A DNA stretch of 64,000 nt, from the NCBI RefSeq assembly GCF_029525575.1, contig NZ_JAPDIA010000003.1, positions 2,038,214 to 2,102,213 on the forward strand. Reading direction: 5' to 3'. Position 1 is the first letter of the stretch. Each line of letters begins with the position of its first letter. This DNA comes from Cohnella rhizosphaerae. GTDB lineage: Bacteria > Bacillota > Bacilli > Paenibacillales > Paenibacillaceae. A model generated the notes under the pieces. It saw only the letters and a program-made list of their open reading frames with translations. It was not told the origin of the DNA and made no database searches. The translations under genes were made by a program, and so were the position numbers. This document shows, piece after piece, positions 50,066 through 59,679 of this stretch.

Positions 50066-50953
50066 ATGAGCGATAACGGATGGCCGATCGAGACCGTCAT
50101 CTATAAAGAAGCGAACGGCGCGCGCCTTAAGCTGCTGGTCTGCAAGCCGGAAGGCTGGCACGAAGCGGACGGCCGCTCCGCGGTCGTATGGATTCACGGC
50201 GGCGGGTGGCATAGCGGCGCACCGGAACAATTCTTGCGGCACAGCCGGATGATGGCGGATCGGGGCGCGGTATCCTTCAGCGTGGCGTACAGGCTGCTGC
50301 CGAGCCCCGGTACGCCCGATACGGCCGGACGCGCGTCCTCGCTCGAAGATTGTATGGCGGACTGCCGTTCTGCGATCCGCTTCATCCGTACGAACGCCAG
50401 CCGGTTCGGCATTCGCCCGGATCGAATCGCCGTCGTCGGCGATTCGGCCGGCGGCCACCTGGCGGCCAGCCTCGCATTCGGCCCTGCGTTCGGCCTCGTC
50501 GATGGCTGCGACTCTGAGCAGGCTAGCGTGGACGCCGATCGCGAGGTTTCCGCCAGGGCCGATCTCATCGTCGATTGCAACGGCATCGTCGATTTGACGG
50601 GGAAATGGAAGCAGATGATTCCGGCGCGGTCGCCGGTCGCCGGATGCGAGGACGACGCTGTGCACGCCTGGATGGAGAGGCATGAGCGAGCCAAGACATG
50701 GTCGCCGCTCTATCGCGTGTCGGCCGGACAACCGCCGATGCTGATCTTGCACGGTTTGGCCGACGACGTGGTTGCGTCCGAGGATGCCGTTCGCTTTTAT
50801 GAAACCTATCGATCGGCCGGCAACGACGCGGAGTTGGCGCTTTACCCGGGCTGGCGACATGCATTTATCCTATTCGACTATAAGGCGGCGGAGACCGAGG
50901 TGCTGCGCGCGATGGGGCGGATCGAGGCGTTTCTGGCGCGGCATGGATACTAG
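50066..50953 (+). CDS. Alpha/beta-hydrolase, acetyl-esterase type
   Basis: Intact, 295 residues, AGGAGGGGG upstream. Hormone-sensitive-lipase-like motifs: oxyanion box VVWIHGGGWHSG, nucleophile elbow VVGDSAGGHLAAS, acid in HGLADDVVASEDAV (Asp) and base in YPGWRHAF (His). Such enzymes remove acetyl groups from sugars or xylan-like oligomers. As the last gene of the locus before a terminator, it suggests that the target polysaccharide is acetylated. Confidence 0.9.
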   Translation: MSDNGWPIETVIYKEANGARLKLLVCKPEGWHEADGRSAVVWIHGGGWHSGAPEQFLRHSRMMADRGAVSFSVAYRLLPSPGTPDTAGRASSLEDCMADCRSAIRFIRTNASRFGIRPDRIAVVGDSAGGHLAASLAFGPAFGLVDGCDSEQASVDADREVSARADLIVDCNGIVDLTGKWKQMIPARSPVAGCEDDAVHAWMERHERAKTWSPLYRVSAGQPPMLILHGLADDVVASEDAVRFYETYRSAGNDAELALYPGWRHAFILFDYKAAETEVLRAMGRIEAFLARHGY

Positions 50954-50974
50954 AATACATTTTCACGATAGCAG

Positions 50975-51004
50975 GTCAGCCGGAAGTTTCGGCTGGCTTT
51001 TTTT
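50975..51004 (+). terminator. Terminator of the polysaccharide locus
   Basis: GTCAGCCG and CGGCTGGC form an 8-bp stem (one G-U) around a 7-base loop, followed by seven T's. It lies 22 bp after the esterase stop. Confidence 0.88.
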
Positions 51005-51434
51005 CTATGATTGCTATGCGGGTAGCCGTTGAGTGCAAGCCGGGCGGCGGGCACCGGACCCAGGAGGCGTTATTTTCGCCAAAACCGGTACTTTGGCGAA
51101 CGTTTCGGACCGGGTGACGTTATTGACCCGGTTCGAGGCTTAAAAAAGGCCGGCAACCCCGAAATAACGGCTTCTGAGTCCGCAACCGTGCCGTTAATCG
51201 CGCCAGGAACAAAATAACGGCCCCGGAGTCCGCTAGCAGGTCCGCTAGCAGGTCCGCAAGCGGGACCGCAACCAGACCGCGAATCGTGCCAGGATCAGAA
51301 ATCAGAATCCACCCGCGTCTACGAGGGAATTTAGCGATCCAGGCAGGAAAACGGAGATTGGTGTCGAAATCGTGTGGGTCGAGAAGCCGGATGAGTCATC
51401 TTTCTATTTCTTCTAAACGAAAGGGGCGGACTTA
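51005..51434. other. Gene-free stretch with short direct repeats
   Basis: No gene is supported. From about 51150 to 51300 there are repeated AATAACGGC plus GAGTCCGC modules, two exact copies of the 12-mer GTCCGCTAGCAG, and diverged copies (GTCCGCAAGCGG, ACCGCAACCAG). GGGGCGGA before TTG 51435 is the ribosome site for the amidase gene. Confidence 0.6.
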
Positions 51435-52686
51435 TTGCGTTATGCGATCGGAAGCGCGGTAATCAGCGCATGTCTGCTGCTCGGTACGACCGGACCGTCT
51501 ATAGCATCGGCGGCATCCTCCCAGTCGAAGAGCGGCGCCGCGGTGAAAACGGCTGACGTGAAGGCGAGCAAGACGTACGCGCAGAGCACGGTCGACCGTC
51601 TGAACGTACGGACGTCGCCGAAGCTGACCGCGTCGGTCATCCAGATGATCGGCAAAAGCGGCAGCTACGAGGTGCTGGACACGCAGGGCGAGTGGCTGAA
51701 AATTCAATTGTCGGACAAGCAGGCGGGCTGGGTGTTCGCCGATTATATCAAGCTAACGACTAAAGGCTCAACAAGCGGCGCCGTTACGGCGGTCGTCAAG
51801 TCGAATACCGGGCCATCGGTCGTGAAGATCACGGACGTCACCAACCTGCGCAAGGGGCCGAGCACCGAGGACGATATCGTAGGCAAGGCGCAGCCTGGAG
51901 ATTCTTATCCCATCCTCGAGAAGGTGGGGGGATTGGTACCGCATCTCCCGCGGCGCGAAGGGGACGGCCTACGTGGCGGCCTGGGTCGTATCGACGAGCG
52001 GCGGCGCGGACGATTCCGGTACGAAGACGGCGAACGCGGCGAGCGGCAGGCAAGTTTACATTTATCATACGCACAATCGGGAGTCCTGGAAAAACGTCGC
52101 GACGCAAACCAAGGGCTCATCGATCGACGACCCGAAGGTTAACATTACGCTCGTGGGCGAACGGCTGGGGACCGCGCTGCAGAAAAAAGGCGTCTCGGCG
52201 TTCACGGCGGACGACGACGTTACGGAGCGGCTCGCCACAAAGAACTTGAGCTTCTCGCAGTCGTATACCGAGTCTCGTAAAATCGTGCAAACGGCGATGA
52301 AAGAGAACGCGTCGCTCGGTTACTTTTTCGATATTCACAGGGACGGCGACGTACCGCGCAAGCAGACGACGGTGACGATCGGCGGCAAGACGTATGCACG
52401 AGTGCTGTTCGTCATCGGCATGGGCAACGCGGATTACAAAGCCAACAAGCAATTCGCTGAGGCGCTCAGCGAACGCCTGGAGAAGAAATATCCGGGCTTG
52501 TCGCGAGGCGTGCTGATGAAGGACAAGGCGCACGGAGACGGCGAATACAACCAATCGCTGTCGCCGAACAGCATGCTGCTCGAATTCGGCGGCGCCAACA
52601 ACACCTTGCAGGAGGCGCTGAATACGGCCGACGCGTTCGCCGATATCTTCGCCGCTTATGTCGGGACGTCGAAGCTGTCGATCTGA
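51435..52686 (+). CDS. SpoIIP-type cell-wall amidase with two SH3b domains (one frameshift)
   Basis: About 416 residues. TTG 51435 gives an export signal (LRYAIGSAVISACLLLGTTG, with an SAA cleavage region). Two bacterial SH3 wall-binding domains follow (RLNVRTSPKLTASVIQMIG; NLRKGPSTEDDIVGKAQPG), then a SpoIIP-like N-acetylmuramoyl-L-alanine amidase with VYIYHTHNRESW, LGYFFDIHRDGD and the Glu of MLLEFGGANNT. SpoIIP normally carries a membrane anchor, so the SH3 pair is a variant architecture suited to vegetative or spore wall turnover. A G6 run at 51926-51931 is one too long; G5 restores KVGDWYRISRGAKGT. Confidence 0.87.
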
Positions 52687-52694
52687 TATGAAGA

Positions 52695-52736
52695 GAGCCA
52701 TGGGAAACTTCCGCGAGGAGGTTCTCCGTGGCTTTT
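52695..52736 (+). terminator. Terminator after the amidase gene
   Basis: AGCCATGG pairs with CCGTGGCT across a long imperfect hairpin (AAACTTCC with GGTTCT inside), followed by TTTTT. Confidence 0.65.
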
Positions 52737-52869
52737 TAACGATGGCAATCTTTGCGTCTTGCGATATAAGGAACCATTATACATGCCGCCGGCGTGCTGC
52801 TCGGTATGGGACGCAAAGGAAGGCGAGAAATGAAAGGATGCATTAACTCGTTGAATACAACTTCAACAA

Positions 52870-53719
52870 TCATAACCACATTTTTCGATACTGCAGCGGC
52901 GTGCGATTTTCGTATTTCTTAAAAGTCACAATATAATGGCTAACGCTATCAAAGCCAACGAGCTCGGCAATTCTCTCTATTGATTTTGTTCGTTCTCGGA
53001 GCAAGAGCGATTTGCTCATTGTAATACGCTGTCTGATTAAATATTCAATGGGAGAGCACCCGGTCCAAAGTTTGAAGGCTCTCGTAAAGTGGGATTTGCT
53101 CATGTTTGCTTCTCGGGCCAAGTCGTCTACGGAAATAGGTTCGGCATAACGAATTTGCAGGTATTGAAGTGCTTTCTCGAGGCCATCGCTTTGACGCGCC
53201 AGAATACCATTGCCGGAAGGGGGAGGTTGTACCTGCTGTGAAAACCTCCATTAGTAACTGAAAGATATGAAGTGCGGCTTCTGCTTCAAGGTTAACTCCG
53301 TTGCCTCTAATGATCTCGATAAGACTTCGCTGGTGCTGAATGAACCTGTGTGGAACCGGAAGCCGAATGACGGGTCCGTATTTATCGTGTATAGCTTGCA
53401 TATAAGAGGCACTTCCGTTTCCATCGAAATGTACCCAGCCTACGTCCCATTGCTCATTCGAAAGCGTCCCGTACTCATGATATTTCCGGCAATCGATAAG
53501 AATGACGGAATCAGCCAGTAACTCATATTCCCTGTCTTCGTGCTTAAGATAGCCGCGACCGCTAAAGGTGTATTGAAATAAATAACTATCAAACCCTTCC
53601 CGCGTAATGACGTAATCGTCGTCATACTTCCATCTTCCGATATGTTGTACATACAAAAACGTAGACCTAGCCAACTGACTTGGTGTGTAGACAAGCATTC
53701 CATAATCTGTTGAATCCAT
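52870..53719 (-). CDS. AraC-family regulator (one frameshift)
   Basis: About 282 residues. GAGGGG precedes ATG 53719. Cupin-type sensor (YLFQYTFSGRGYLKHEDREY) and C-terminal double HTH (ISVDDLAREANMSKSHFTRA, IERIAELVGFDSVSHYIVTF) are present. A G5 run at 53219-53223 (C5 on this strand) is one too long; C4 restores TTSPSGNGILARQSDGLEKA. Base composition is noticeably more AT-rich than in neighbouring genes, which may mean recent acquisition. It is divergent from the DUF4185-like gene and probably its activator. Confidence 0.87.
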
Positions 53720-53847
53720 AGTTATCCCCTCTACTAATTAGCGCAATAGTTATATTTTTAAGCATTTTAGCTAGAAAAGTCCTTTTAAATCAAGGATATA
53801 ATATAGCTGGATACATGAAAAATATAACACATAGACGGGGTGCAAGA

Positions 53848-54923
53848 ATGAGCGGCGATTTTCCAATCAGCGAAATGATTGAATGCGCGATCATGGACAG
53901 CCGAAGATATCACAAAGCCGACGGAGACATGTGGCCGATTACTTGGGCGGCGGACGGCCATTGTTACGGCGCGGCAGGGGACAATCTTGGAAGTCCAATG
54001 AACGTATGGCGGATTGAAGGCCATCCGGGCGAACCATTCTGGGGGGCCGTATCCTCATCTGTTTCTCATCGACAACCTGCCGATCGACCCCAAGGAATAT
54101 TGCCAGCGTCCCCATGTGCATCCGCATTGGGGAGTCAAGCCGGCGAGCTTGCTGAGCTTGAACGGTGTATTGTATTTCGCGGTGCAGTTGATGAATTTCG
54201 GAGATAATCCGTCTTTTAATCGCCAACATAATATTTCCAGTTGGATCATTACGAGCGATGATAACGGCAACACATGGAACCGGGAGGCGACTCGGCAGGA
54301 TTTCTTTGACGGCCGATTGGCATCTCCGCATTTCATCCAATTCGGGCAGGATTACGAGGGGGGCCAGGGACGAGTTCGTCTATGCGTATTTCCCTGCCGC
54401 GACGGACGGGAATAGCTATTGGTGCAACGGCGATTACCTGCTCCTGGGAAAAGTCCGCCGAGATCGCATCCTCCAGCGCGATGCGTGGACGTTCTATTCG
54501 GGCGATGAGCATGGCCAACCGGTCTGGCATTCGGATGCGGACCGCGCAGCTCCGGTATTTGAATATCCGCTGATGACGGGAGAAAATCATGTTTCGTTCA
54601 ATAAAGGCTTAAATCGGTATATCATGGGCAACTTTTCATTCACGGATAAACAAGGCAACCCTCGTCCTTATCACCAGCAGCCGGGAGATCCCATTGACGA
54701 CAGCCGGTTTCCGAGCCAGTTGACCTTGTTCGAGGCTCCGAATCCATGGGGGCCTTGGTCCCTGTTCCATCAGGACAACAACTGGGGAAGCTCAGGTGAC
54801 TATCAGCCCATATTTCCGACGAAATGGATCAGCGAAGACGGCAAGGAAATGTGGATGGTGTCTTCCGGCAGCGAAGAGGATTACAATTTTACTTTTCAGA
54901 AAGTCCGGTTGAAGCTGCGCTGA
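53848..54923 (+). CDS. DUF4185-like beta-propeller protein (two frameshifts)
   Basis: About 358 residues. ATG 53848 has GGGGTG upstream; ATG 53815 is in frame but lacks a ribosome site. DUF4185-like blocks: DMWPITWAADGHCYGAAGDN, SWIITSDDNGNTWNREATRQ, YLLLGKVRRDRILQRDAWTF and SLFHQDNNWGSSGDYQPIFP. This resembles five-bladed propellers of glycoside hydrolase or arabinofuranosidase clans, function unknown. Breaks: G6 54041-54046 and G6 54358-54363, each +1. No signal peptide, so it acts in the cytoplasm. A TATAAT at about 53800 is a -10 candidate without a good -35, fitting activation by the AraC protein. Confidence 0.78.
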
Positions 54924-54996
54924 GAGAGAAGCATGTGACTCAGGAGAAAATCGCAAATCTGTCGTGGTCTGGATATCCCGCAAGCTTCTCGTACGC

Positions 54997-56076
54997 TTAG
55001 CAATGCGTAACGTTAACCGGCAGGGGCGCTGCAGCCGCTGGCGTGAAACGAGAATGCCGCCCGTCGCCGCCAAGCGCCAGCACCGCTACGATTCGCTCCT
55101 GAGGACGAACGCCGAACGGCTCGCACTGCGCCGGCTCGTAGATCCATTCCGGCATCGTGCGCCGTACGGGCCACGGCTCGGATGCGGCCAACAATTGAAA
55201 GTTCTGGATCAGGCAGCATACCGCCGCATAATCTTCTTCGCGCTTGTGCGGATCCGATTCTTCCTTGGCTACGACCAGGAGGAACGCTGCAGAAGAATCT
55301 CCCTCCAAGGCGCGGAGCCTATTCGCCGATTCGCCGCCGGCCACGTAGACAAAACGCCACGGCTCTCGCAGTCCGTCGTTGGGCGCCCAGACGGCATCGT
55401 TCAGCAGGGCCAGAACGCTTTGCGAAGATACCGTTGGCAAAGAGGCCTGGAGTTCTGAACCTTTCTGCGCAGATGCCTGAGGCTGGTCCGCATACCCGCT
55501 CATGTCACCTTCGACGATCGTCCACTTTTGCTCCGCGGGCGTTCTTTTGCGCGCTCGCGGCACCTTTTCATAAAATCCGATGCTTAAGATCCCCGCGAAT
55601 CTTTCGCCTTCCCCCAAACCGATCTCCCGGTCGAACGCAGCGCTGTTCAGCATCGGATCCGTATACCACAGCATGCCGAGTCCCTGTTCCCAGCCCAGCA
55701 GCTGAACGTTCTGCATAATGCTGCATACCGCCGCATAATTTTCGTCGCTCTGCCGCTGCGTGCTGCCGGATTCCGCGATGAAGACCAGGTGCGCGGGCGT
55801 ATCCGTCACTTGCTTTTTCATGAGATCGAGCATTTTGCCCGGCAGCAGCTTGCCGAGCGTGCTTCCCTTCACCTTGGCGACCATGCTGTCGGCCAGTCTG
55901 TGGCGCGCTGCCGGCGTGGAATAGCAAATACTGCGCCAATGAGAGGCGCCTTCTCCTTCGGCCTGGTACAGACTTGCAGCCTGGTTCAGCAAGGAATCGA
56001 TCATTTCCCTTGCAACCGGCCTGGCGCTATATCTGCGGATGGATCTGCGTTCTCTTATCGTGGTGGACGTATTCAA
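54997..56076 (-). CDS. Nitroreductase-family protein with duplicated domain
   Basis: Intact, 359 residues. TTG 56076 with GGGAGGGA six bases before. The N-terminal half is an FMN nitroreductase (TTIRERRSIRRYSARPVARE, FAGILSIGFYEKVPRARKR). The C-terminal half repeats the fold in shorter form (LALLNDAVWAPNDGLREPWR, EDYAAVCCLIQNFQLLAASE, VRPQERIVAVLALGGDGRH). A similar ENYAAVCSIMQNVQLLGWE block in the first half confirms the duplication. Nitroreductases usually form two-fold dimers of 180-220-residue chains, so this may be a covalent pseudo-dimer with one degenerate site. It is divergent from a MarR gene with paired palindromes between. Confidence 0.87.
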   Translation of the reverse strand: MNTSTTIRERRSIRRYSARPVAREMIDSLLNQAASLYQAEGEGASHWRSICYSTPAARHRLADSMVAKVKGSTLGKLLPGKMLDLMKKQVTDTPAHLVFIAESGSTQRQSDENYAAVCSIMQNVQLLGWEQGLGMLWYTDPMLNSAAFDREIGLGEGERFAGILSIGFYEKVPRARKRTPAEQKWTIVEGDMSGYADQPQASAQKGSELQASLPTVSSQSVLALLNDAVWAPNDGLREPWRFVYVAGGESANRLRALEGDSSAAFLLVVAKEESDPHKREEDYAAVCCLIQNFQLLAASEPWPVRRTMPEWIYEPAQCEPFGVRPQERIVAVLALGGDGRHSRFTPAAAAPLPVNVTHC

Positions 56077-56115
56077 AGTAAATCCCTCCCCGCACGCGAA
56101 TCTAGTCGCAATATT

Positions 56116-56129
56116 GTTTACAGGTAAAC
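56116..56129. promoter_or_regulatory. Operator candidate 1 between nitroreductase and MarR genes
   Basis: GTTTAC-AG-GTAAAC is a perfect 6-2-6 inverted repeat 40 bp upstream of the nitroreductase start. It adjoins a TATAAT (56130-56135). Confidence 0.6.
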
Positions 56130-56192
56130 TATAATTCCGGAATACGCATCTGTCAAATTCATTTTTTATCGCCTAGACGATGTGCTATATTT

Positions 56193-56206
56193 GTTTATAC
56201 ATAAAC
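56193..56206. promoter_or_regulatory. Operator candidate 2 between nitroreductase and MarR genes
   Basis: GTTTAT-AC-ATAAAC is a perfect 6-2-6 inverted repeat of the same type as the one at 56116, 77 bp away and 33 bp before the MarR start. The shared GTTTA half-sites suggest that one regulator binds both. Confidence 0.6.
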
Positions 56207-56238
56207 GATAATCACCGTATCGTAAGGGGCGCTATGAC

Positions 56239-56745
56239 ATGACGAACACATCCGACGGGCTTAAGCGATTGCTGCACAGCCGATTCAACCACTATCTGCA
56301 TGTACTCGAGCAGACCGTCACTTCCGAGATCGATGCGTTCGCCGATCTTGCGCGCTTGCAGGGCATCTCGTCGATTCCGAGCCATATGACCAGCGTTCAC
56401 GTCATCGATTGCATCGGGCGCCACGAGCCCGTTAACAACACGTCGATCGCGGAGAAAATGAACCTGTCCAAGGCGAGCATCACGAAAATAAGCGCCAAGC
56501 TGCTGCAAGAGGGATTCATCAAGCGAAGCCAGTTGAACGACAACAAAAAGGAAGTGTACTTCAGCCTGTCGACCAAAGGCAGGCAGATTTTCGAGGTGCA
56601 CGATATGATGCACGACAAGATAGAGGCTTCTTTCATACGTGCATTAGATGCCTTTTCCGAACCCGAGCTTGCGGCATCGCTGAAGTTTATCCAGACGTTG
56701 ATCGACCAGACGGATAAGATTATAAAAGGCGAGATCACGTTGTAA
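56239..56745 (+). CDS. MarR-family regulator
   Basis: Intact, 168 residues. The winged helix is seen in NTSIAEKMNLSKASITKISA (recognition helix), KLLQEGFIKRSQLNDNKKEV and YFSLSTKGRQIFEVHDMM (wing). It is divergent from the duplicated nitroreductase gene, and twin palindromes lie in the shared promoter. It most likely represses both genes and releases on a redox or phenolic ligand, as many MarR proteins do. Ligand unknown; there is a Cys only in VIDCIGRHE. Confidence 0.92.
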   Translation: MTNTSDGLKRLLHSRFNHYLHVLEQTVTSEIDAFADLARLQGISSIPSHMTSVHVIDCIGRHEPVNNTSIAEKMNLSKASITKISAKLLQEGFIKRSQLNDNKKEVYFSLSTKGRQIFEVHDMMHDKIEASFIRALDAFSEPELAASLKFIQTLIDQTDKIIKGEITL

Positions 56746-56831
56746 GGCAATTGCGACAGGGTGCTGCCTGCTTGACTGGACGCGCGCATGCGGCGAAGAT
56801 AGAGGCAGGAACGCAAAGGGGTGACTTGGCC

Positions 56832-57858
56832 ATGACCGTTTCCGCGCGCAGGAAAGTCGACTTTTTGCAATTGGCGCCCTATGTCCGTTATATTCACGAA
56901 TACGACGGACCGGGCGACATCAAGGTGCCGCCCCGCTTTATCTACGATCACGAGCTTGTCTTCTTCACGCATGGCGGCGGCGTCTACGCCATCGATGGCG
57001 TAACCTACGAGGTCGGCGCTGGCGACCTGCACGTCATTCGGCCCCATCAGCGCAATTCCTGCGTTATTCCCCCCCGGACACGCGCGTTATTTTGCGGTTC
57101 ACTTCGATTTTCTGTACATGGGCGACACGCTCGATTTTCCGCCGGAGGTGTACACGGACTGCGATTATACCCAGGATGCGCTCCCCGTCGAGGAAGGCCT
57201 GGACGAACGACCGCTCGTCGAGCCAAGCGAAGTGGAGTTTCCGTCCTTGATCCGAACCGGCGACCCGCTGCATTACGAGCGACTGTTCACCGACCTGCTG
57301 CGCGCGTTCACCGAGCGGACGCCCGGCTTCCAGTTGGAGATGCGCGCGATTTTGCTGAAAATATTGCGGCTCATGTACCTGGATACCGCTTATGCGGAAG
57401 AGAACGCCAACAAGCGGCAGGGGCGGAAGGAGATCGACGAGGTTATCCGCTACTTGCGCGACCATTACCGCGAGAGCGTCGACTTCGCGCGGCTGGCGGC
57501 CGATCTGGCGCTATCGCCGAACTATTTGCGCACGATGTTCAAGAAAGCGACGGGAAAATCGCCGTTGGAATTCGTCATCCAGTGCCGCATGGAGAAAGCC
57601 AAGGCGCTGATTCTGGAAGGACGGCATCCGATCAAGCGCATTAGCGAGATGGTCGGGTACGACGACGCGCATTATTTTAGCCGGCTGTTCAGGCGGTACG
57701 AAAAAAGATCGCCGAGACAGTACGCGGACTTGATGCTTCCTATCGTAAAATCGTCCACCTTTTCCGATATCCCCTCTATCTACAATCCGGATCCCCGCGC
57801 CTATAATGGAGGCAAATCAATGAAGCGTGTATTCGAAGGAAAGCAGTCCAAGAATTAG
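56832..57858 (+). CDS. AraC-family regulator (one frameshift)
   Basis: About 341 residues. ATG 56832 follows GGGGTGA. Cupin sensor: LAPYVRYIHEYDGPGDIKVP, DHELVFFTHGGGVYAIDGV and VGAGDLHVIRPHQRNSCVIP. Double HTH: SVDFARLAADLALSPNYLRT and IKRISEMVGYDDAHYFSRLF. A C7 run at 57069-57075 is one too long; C6 restores VIPPGHARYFAVHFDFLYM. It precedes the small ORF and kinase by under 100 bp in the same direction, so it may be co-transcribed with the two-component pair. Confidence 0.87.
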
Positions 57859-57874
57859 GCAAGGAGGACGTTGT

Positions 57875-57952
57875 TTGAAAAAGTCGCCATTCGAAAAAGA
57901 GACCATGCTCGTTCGCGATGCCTATGAAGGCAAGGAGGGGCCGGCATGCTAG
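57875..57952 (+). CDS. Small ORF (25 codons) coupled to sensor kinase gene
   Basis: TTG 57875 lies seven bases after AAGGAGG and encodes about 25 mostly charged residues (LKKSPFEKETMLVRDAYEGK). Its stop overlaps the kinase start by seven bases, so it may act as a leader that couples translation. Without it the strong ribosome site at 57861 would serve no gene. No homology recognised. Confidence 0.4.
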   Translation: MKKSPFEKETMLVRDAYEGKEGPAC

Positions 57953-59679
57953 CCGGCCTCGTTCGCACGATCCGCTCCCGTCTGCTGTACAAAATGCTCA
58001 TCAGCTACTCGATTCTGACGCTCGTCCCGCTCGTCGTCGTCAGCGCCGCGTTCTATGTCCGCTCCGATCAGTTGCTGGAGAAGAAGGAGACGGAGACGGT
58101 GCAGCAGGACCTGAACGCCACCGCGAGCAAGATCGACGCCCGGCTGCATGAGGTGCGCAAGCTGCTGTCGGAGCTCGGACGGCAGGAAGCGATCCGTTCC
58201 CTGCTGCTCATGGACGCCCGCGAGGGAATCAAGCCGGAGGACGAGGACCACCGGCGGCAGGAAGCGGCCGCGGCCGAGCTGATGCAGTCGGAGTTGGAGC
58301 AGGCCCGCAACAATGTCGGCGAATTCGTCGACAATATGTACCTGATCAACAAAGAAGGCGCCATCTATGCTACGGATTCCAGTAAGCGTTTGCAATACGT
58401 ATCGGCTTTCGGGCTGCTTCCCTTCGAGTTTCCGAACGTGCCGCAATGGGCGTTTTTTACGGACGACAAGCGGATGGCCTGCGACTTGAAGCTGTATGTC
58501 GGCGGCGCTGCGATGACTTCGGAAACGGAGATCGGCATGCTCGTCCTGACCCTCGATCCGGCTAAGGCCTCCCAGCTGTACGAGAGCTACGAGCGGGGCA
58601 CGTTTTATATCGCGAATGCGGACAACCTGATCGTATCCTCCTCCGAACTGTCCGACATCGGCAACTTGCTCGATTCCGAAGGCCAAGGGGACCGGCTCGT
58701 CGTGCGGCAGAAATCGCAAACGTCCGATTTTCAATATGTCCGTATCGCGACCGCAGGCGCGAACGAGCTGGTCAAAAAGCAAACGCTGTTCGCGCTGGCG
58801 GTGACGCTGGCGGCCTGGGCGGCCGTGTTTATTACGACCTATCAAATTCTGAAGCGGATCACCCATCCGATCGGTCGGCTATACCGGCTCATGCGCAAGG
58901 CGGAGCTGGAAGAATACCACATCTTCCCGAACATCCGCGGACGGGACGAGATTGCCATGCTCTGCCGCGGCTACAATCGATTGGTCACCCGGACGGAGCA
59001 GCTGATCGAGACGAACTACAAGAACGAGCTGAGGGTACGCGAAGCGGAGCTGAAGGCGATCCGCATGTATATCAACCCGCATTTCCTGTACAACATCATG
59101 GAATATATCAGCGTCATCTCCCAGGAGCCGGATAAAGCGAAGTACGTGCCGGATGTCGTGCGGAAGCTGTCGGGCATTTTCCGTTATTCGATCACGCCCG
59201 GCGGCACCTTCGTGCCGCTTGCGACGGAGCTGCAATACGTGGAGAGCTTCCTGCAGATCCATCAATACCGCTTCGGGGAGCGGCTGCAGTATTCCATCGT
59301 ATTGCCTGCGATGTTCCGCCAGGCGGCCGTCCCCCGATTCATGCTCCAACCGCTTGTGGAGAACAGCATTCTGCACGGCATCGACCGTCTGCCTGAGGGC
59401 GGGAGGATCGAGATCGAGGTACAGGAGGCGGACTATCATCTGGAGATCGTGATCCGCAATCCTTCGCCCGAGGAAGAAGAAGCGCCGGACGGCGATTCCT
59501 CGCGAGCGAGCGAGAAGCGCGCAAGGCGCGGGCTCGGCTCCGGCATGGACAACGTGAACGATCGTATCCAGCATCATTTCGGCGGCGATTATGGCGTCCA
59601 ACTGGCTCGCGACGAGGGATTCGTAACCGTGAGAGTGACGATACCGTTCCAAATATGGCAGGAGGAATCGACGGGATGA
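57946..59679 (+). CDS. YesM-type sensor histidine kinase
   Basis: Intact, 577 residues. Membrane helix 1 (YKMLISYSILTLVPLVVVSA), extracellular sensor with coiled N-terminal part, helix 2 (LFALAVTLAAWAAVFITTYQ), HAMP, then His-kinase box MYINPHFLYNIMEYIS (phospho-acceptor His) and ATPase motifs VENSILHG and RRGLGSGMDNVNDRI. Its stop overlaps the regulator start (ATGA). No importer lies beside it; the nearest downstream genes are WbsX-like and DUF4038-type glycosidases, which it probably controls. Confidence 0.92.
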   Translation: MLAGLVRTIRSRLLYKMLISYSILTLVPLVVVSAAFYVRSDQLLEKKETETVQQDLNATASKIDARLHEVRKLLSELGRQEAIRSLLLMDAREGIKPEDEDHRRQEAAAAELMQSELEQARNNVGEFVDNMYLINKEGAIYATDSSKRLQYVSAFGLLPFEFPNVPQWAFFTDDKRMACDLKLYVGGAAMTSETEIGMLVLTLDPAKASQLYESYERGTFYIANADNLIVSSSELSDIGNLLDSEGQGDRLVVRQKSQTSDFQYVRIATAGANELVKKQTLFALAVTLAAWAAVFITTYQILKRITHPIGRLYRLMRKAELEEYHIFPNIRGRDEIAMLCRGYNRLVTRTEQLIETNYKNELRVREAELKAIRMYINPHFLYNIMEYISVISQEPDKAKYVPDVVRKLSGIFRYSITPGGTFVPLATELQYVESFLQIHQYRFGERLQYSIVLPAMFRQAAVPRFMLQPLVENSILHGIDRLPEGGRIEIEVQEADYHLEIVIRNPSPEEEEAPDGDSSRASEKRARRGLGSGMDNVNDRIQHHFGGDYGVQLARDEGFVTVRVTIPFQIWQEESTG

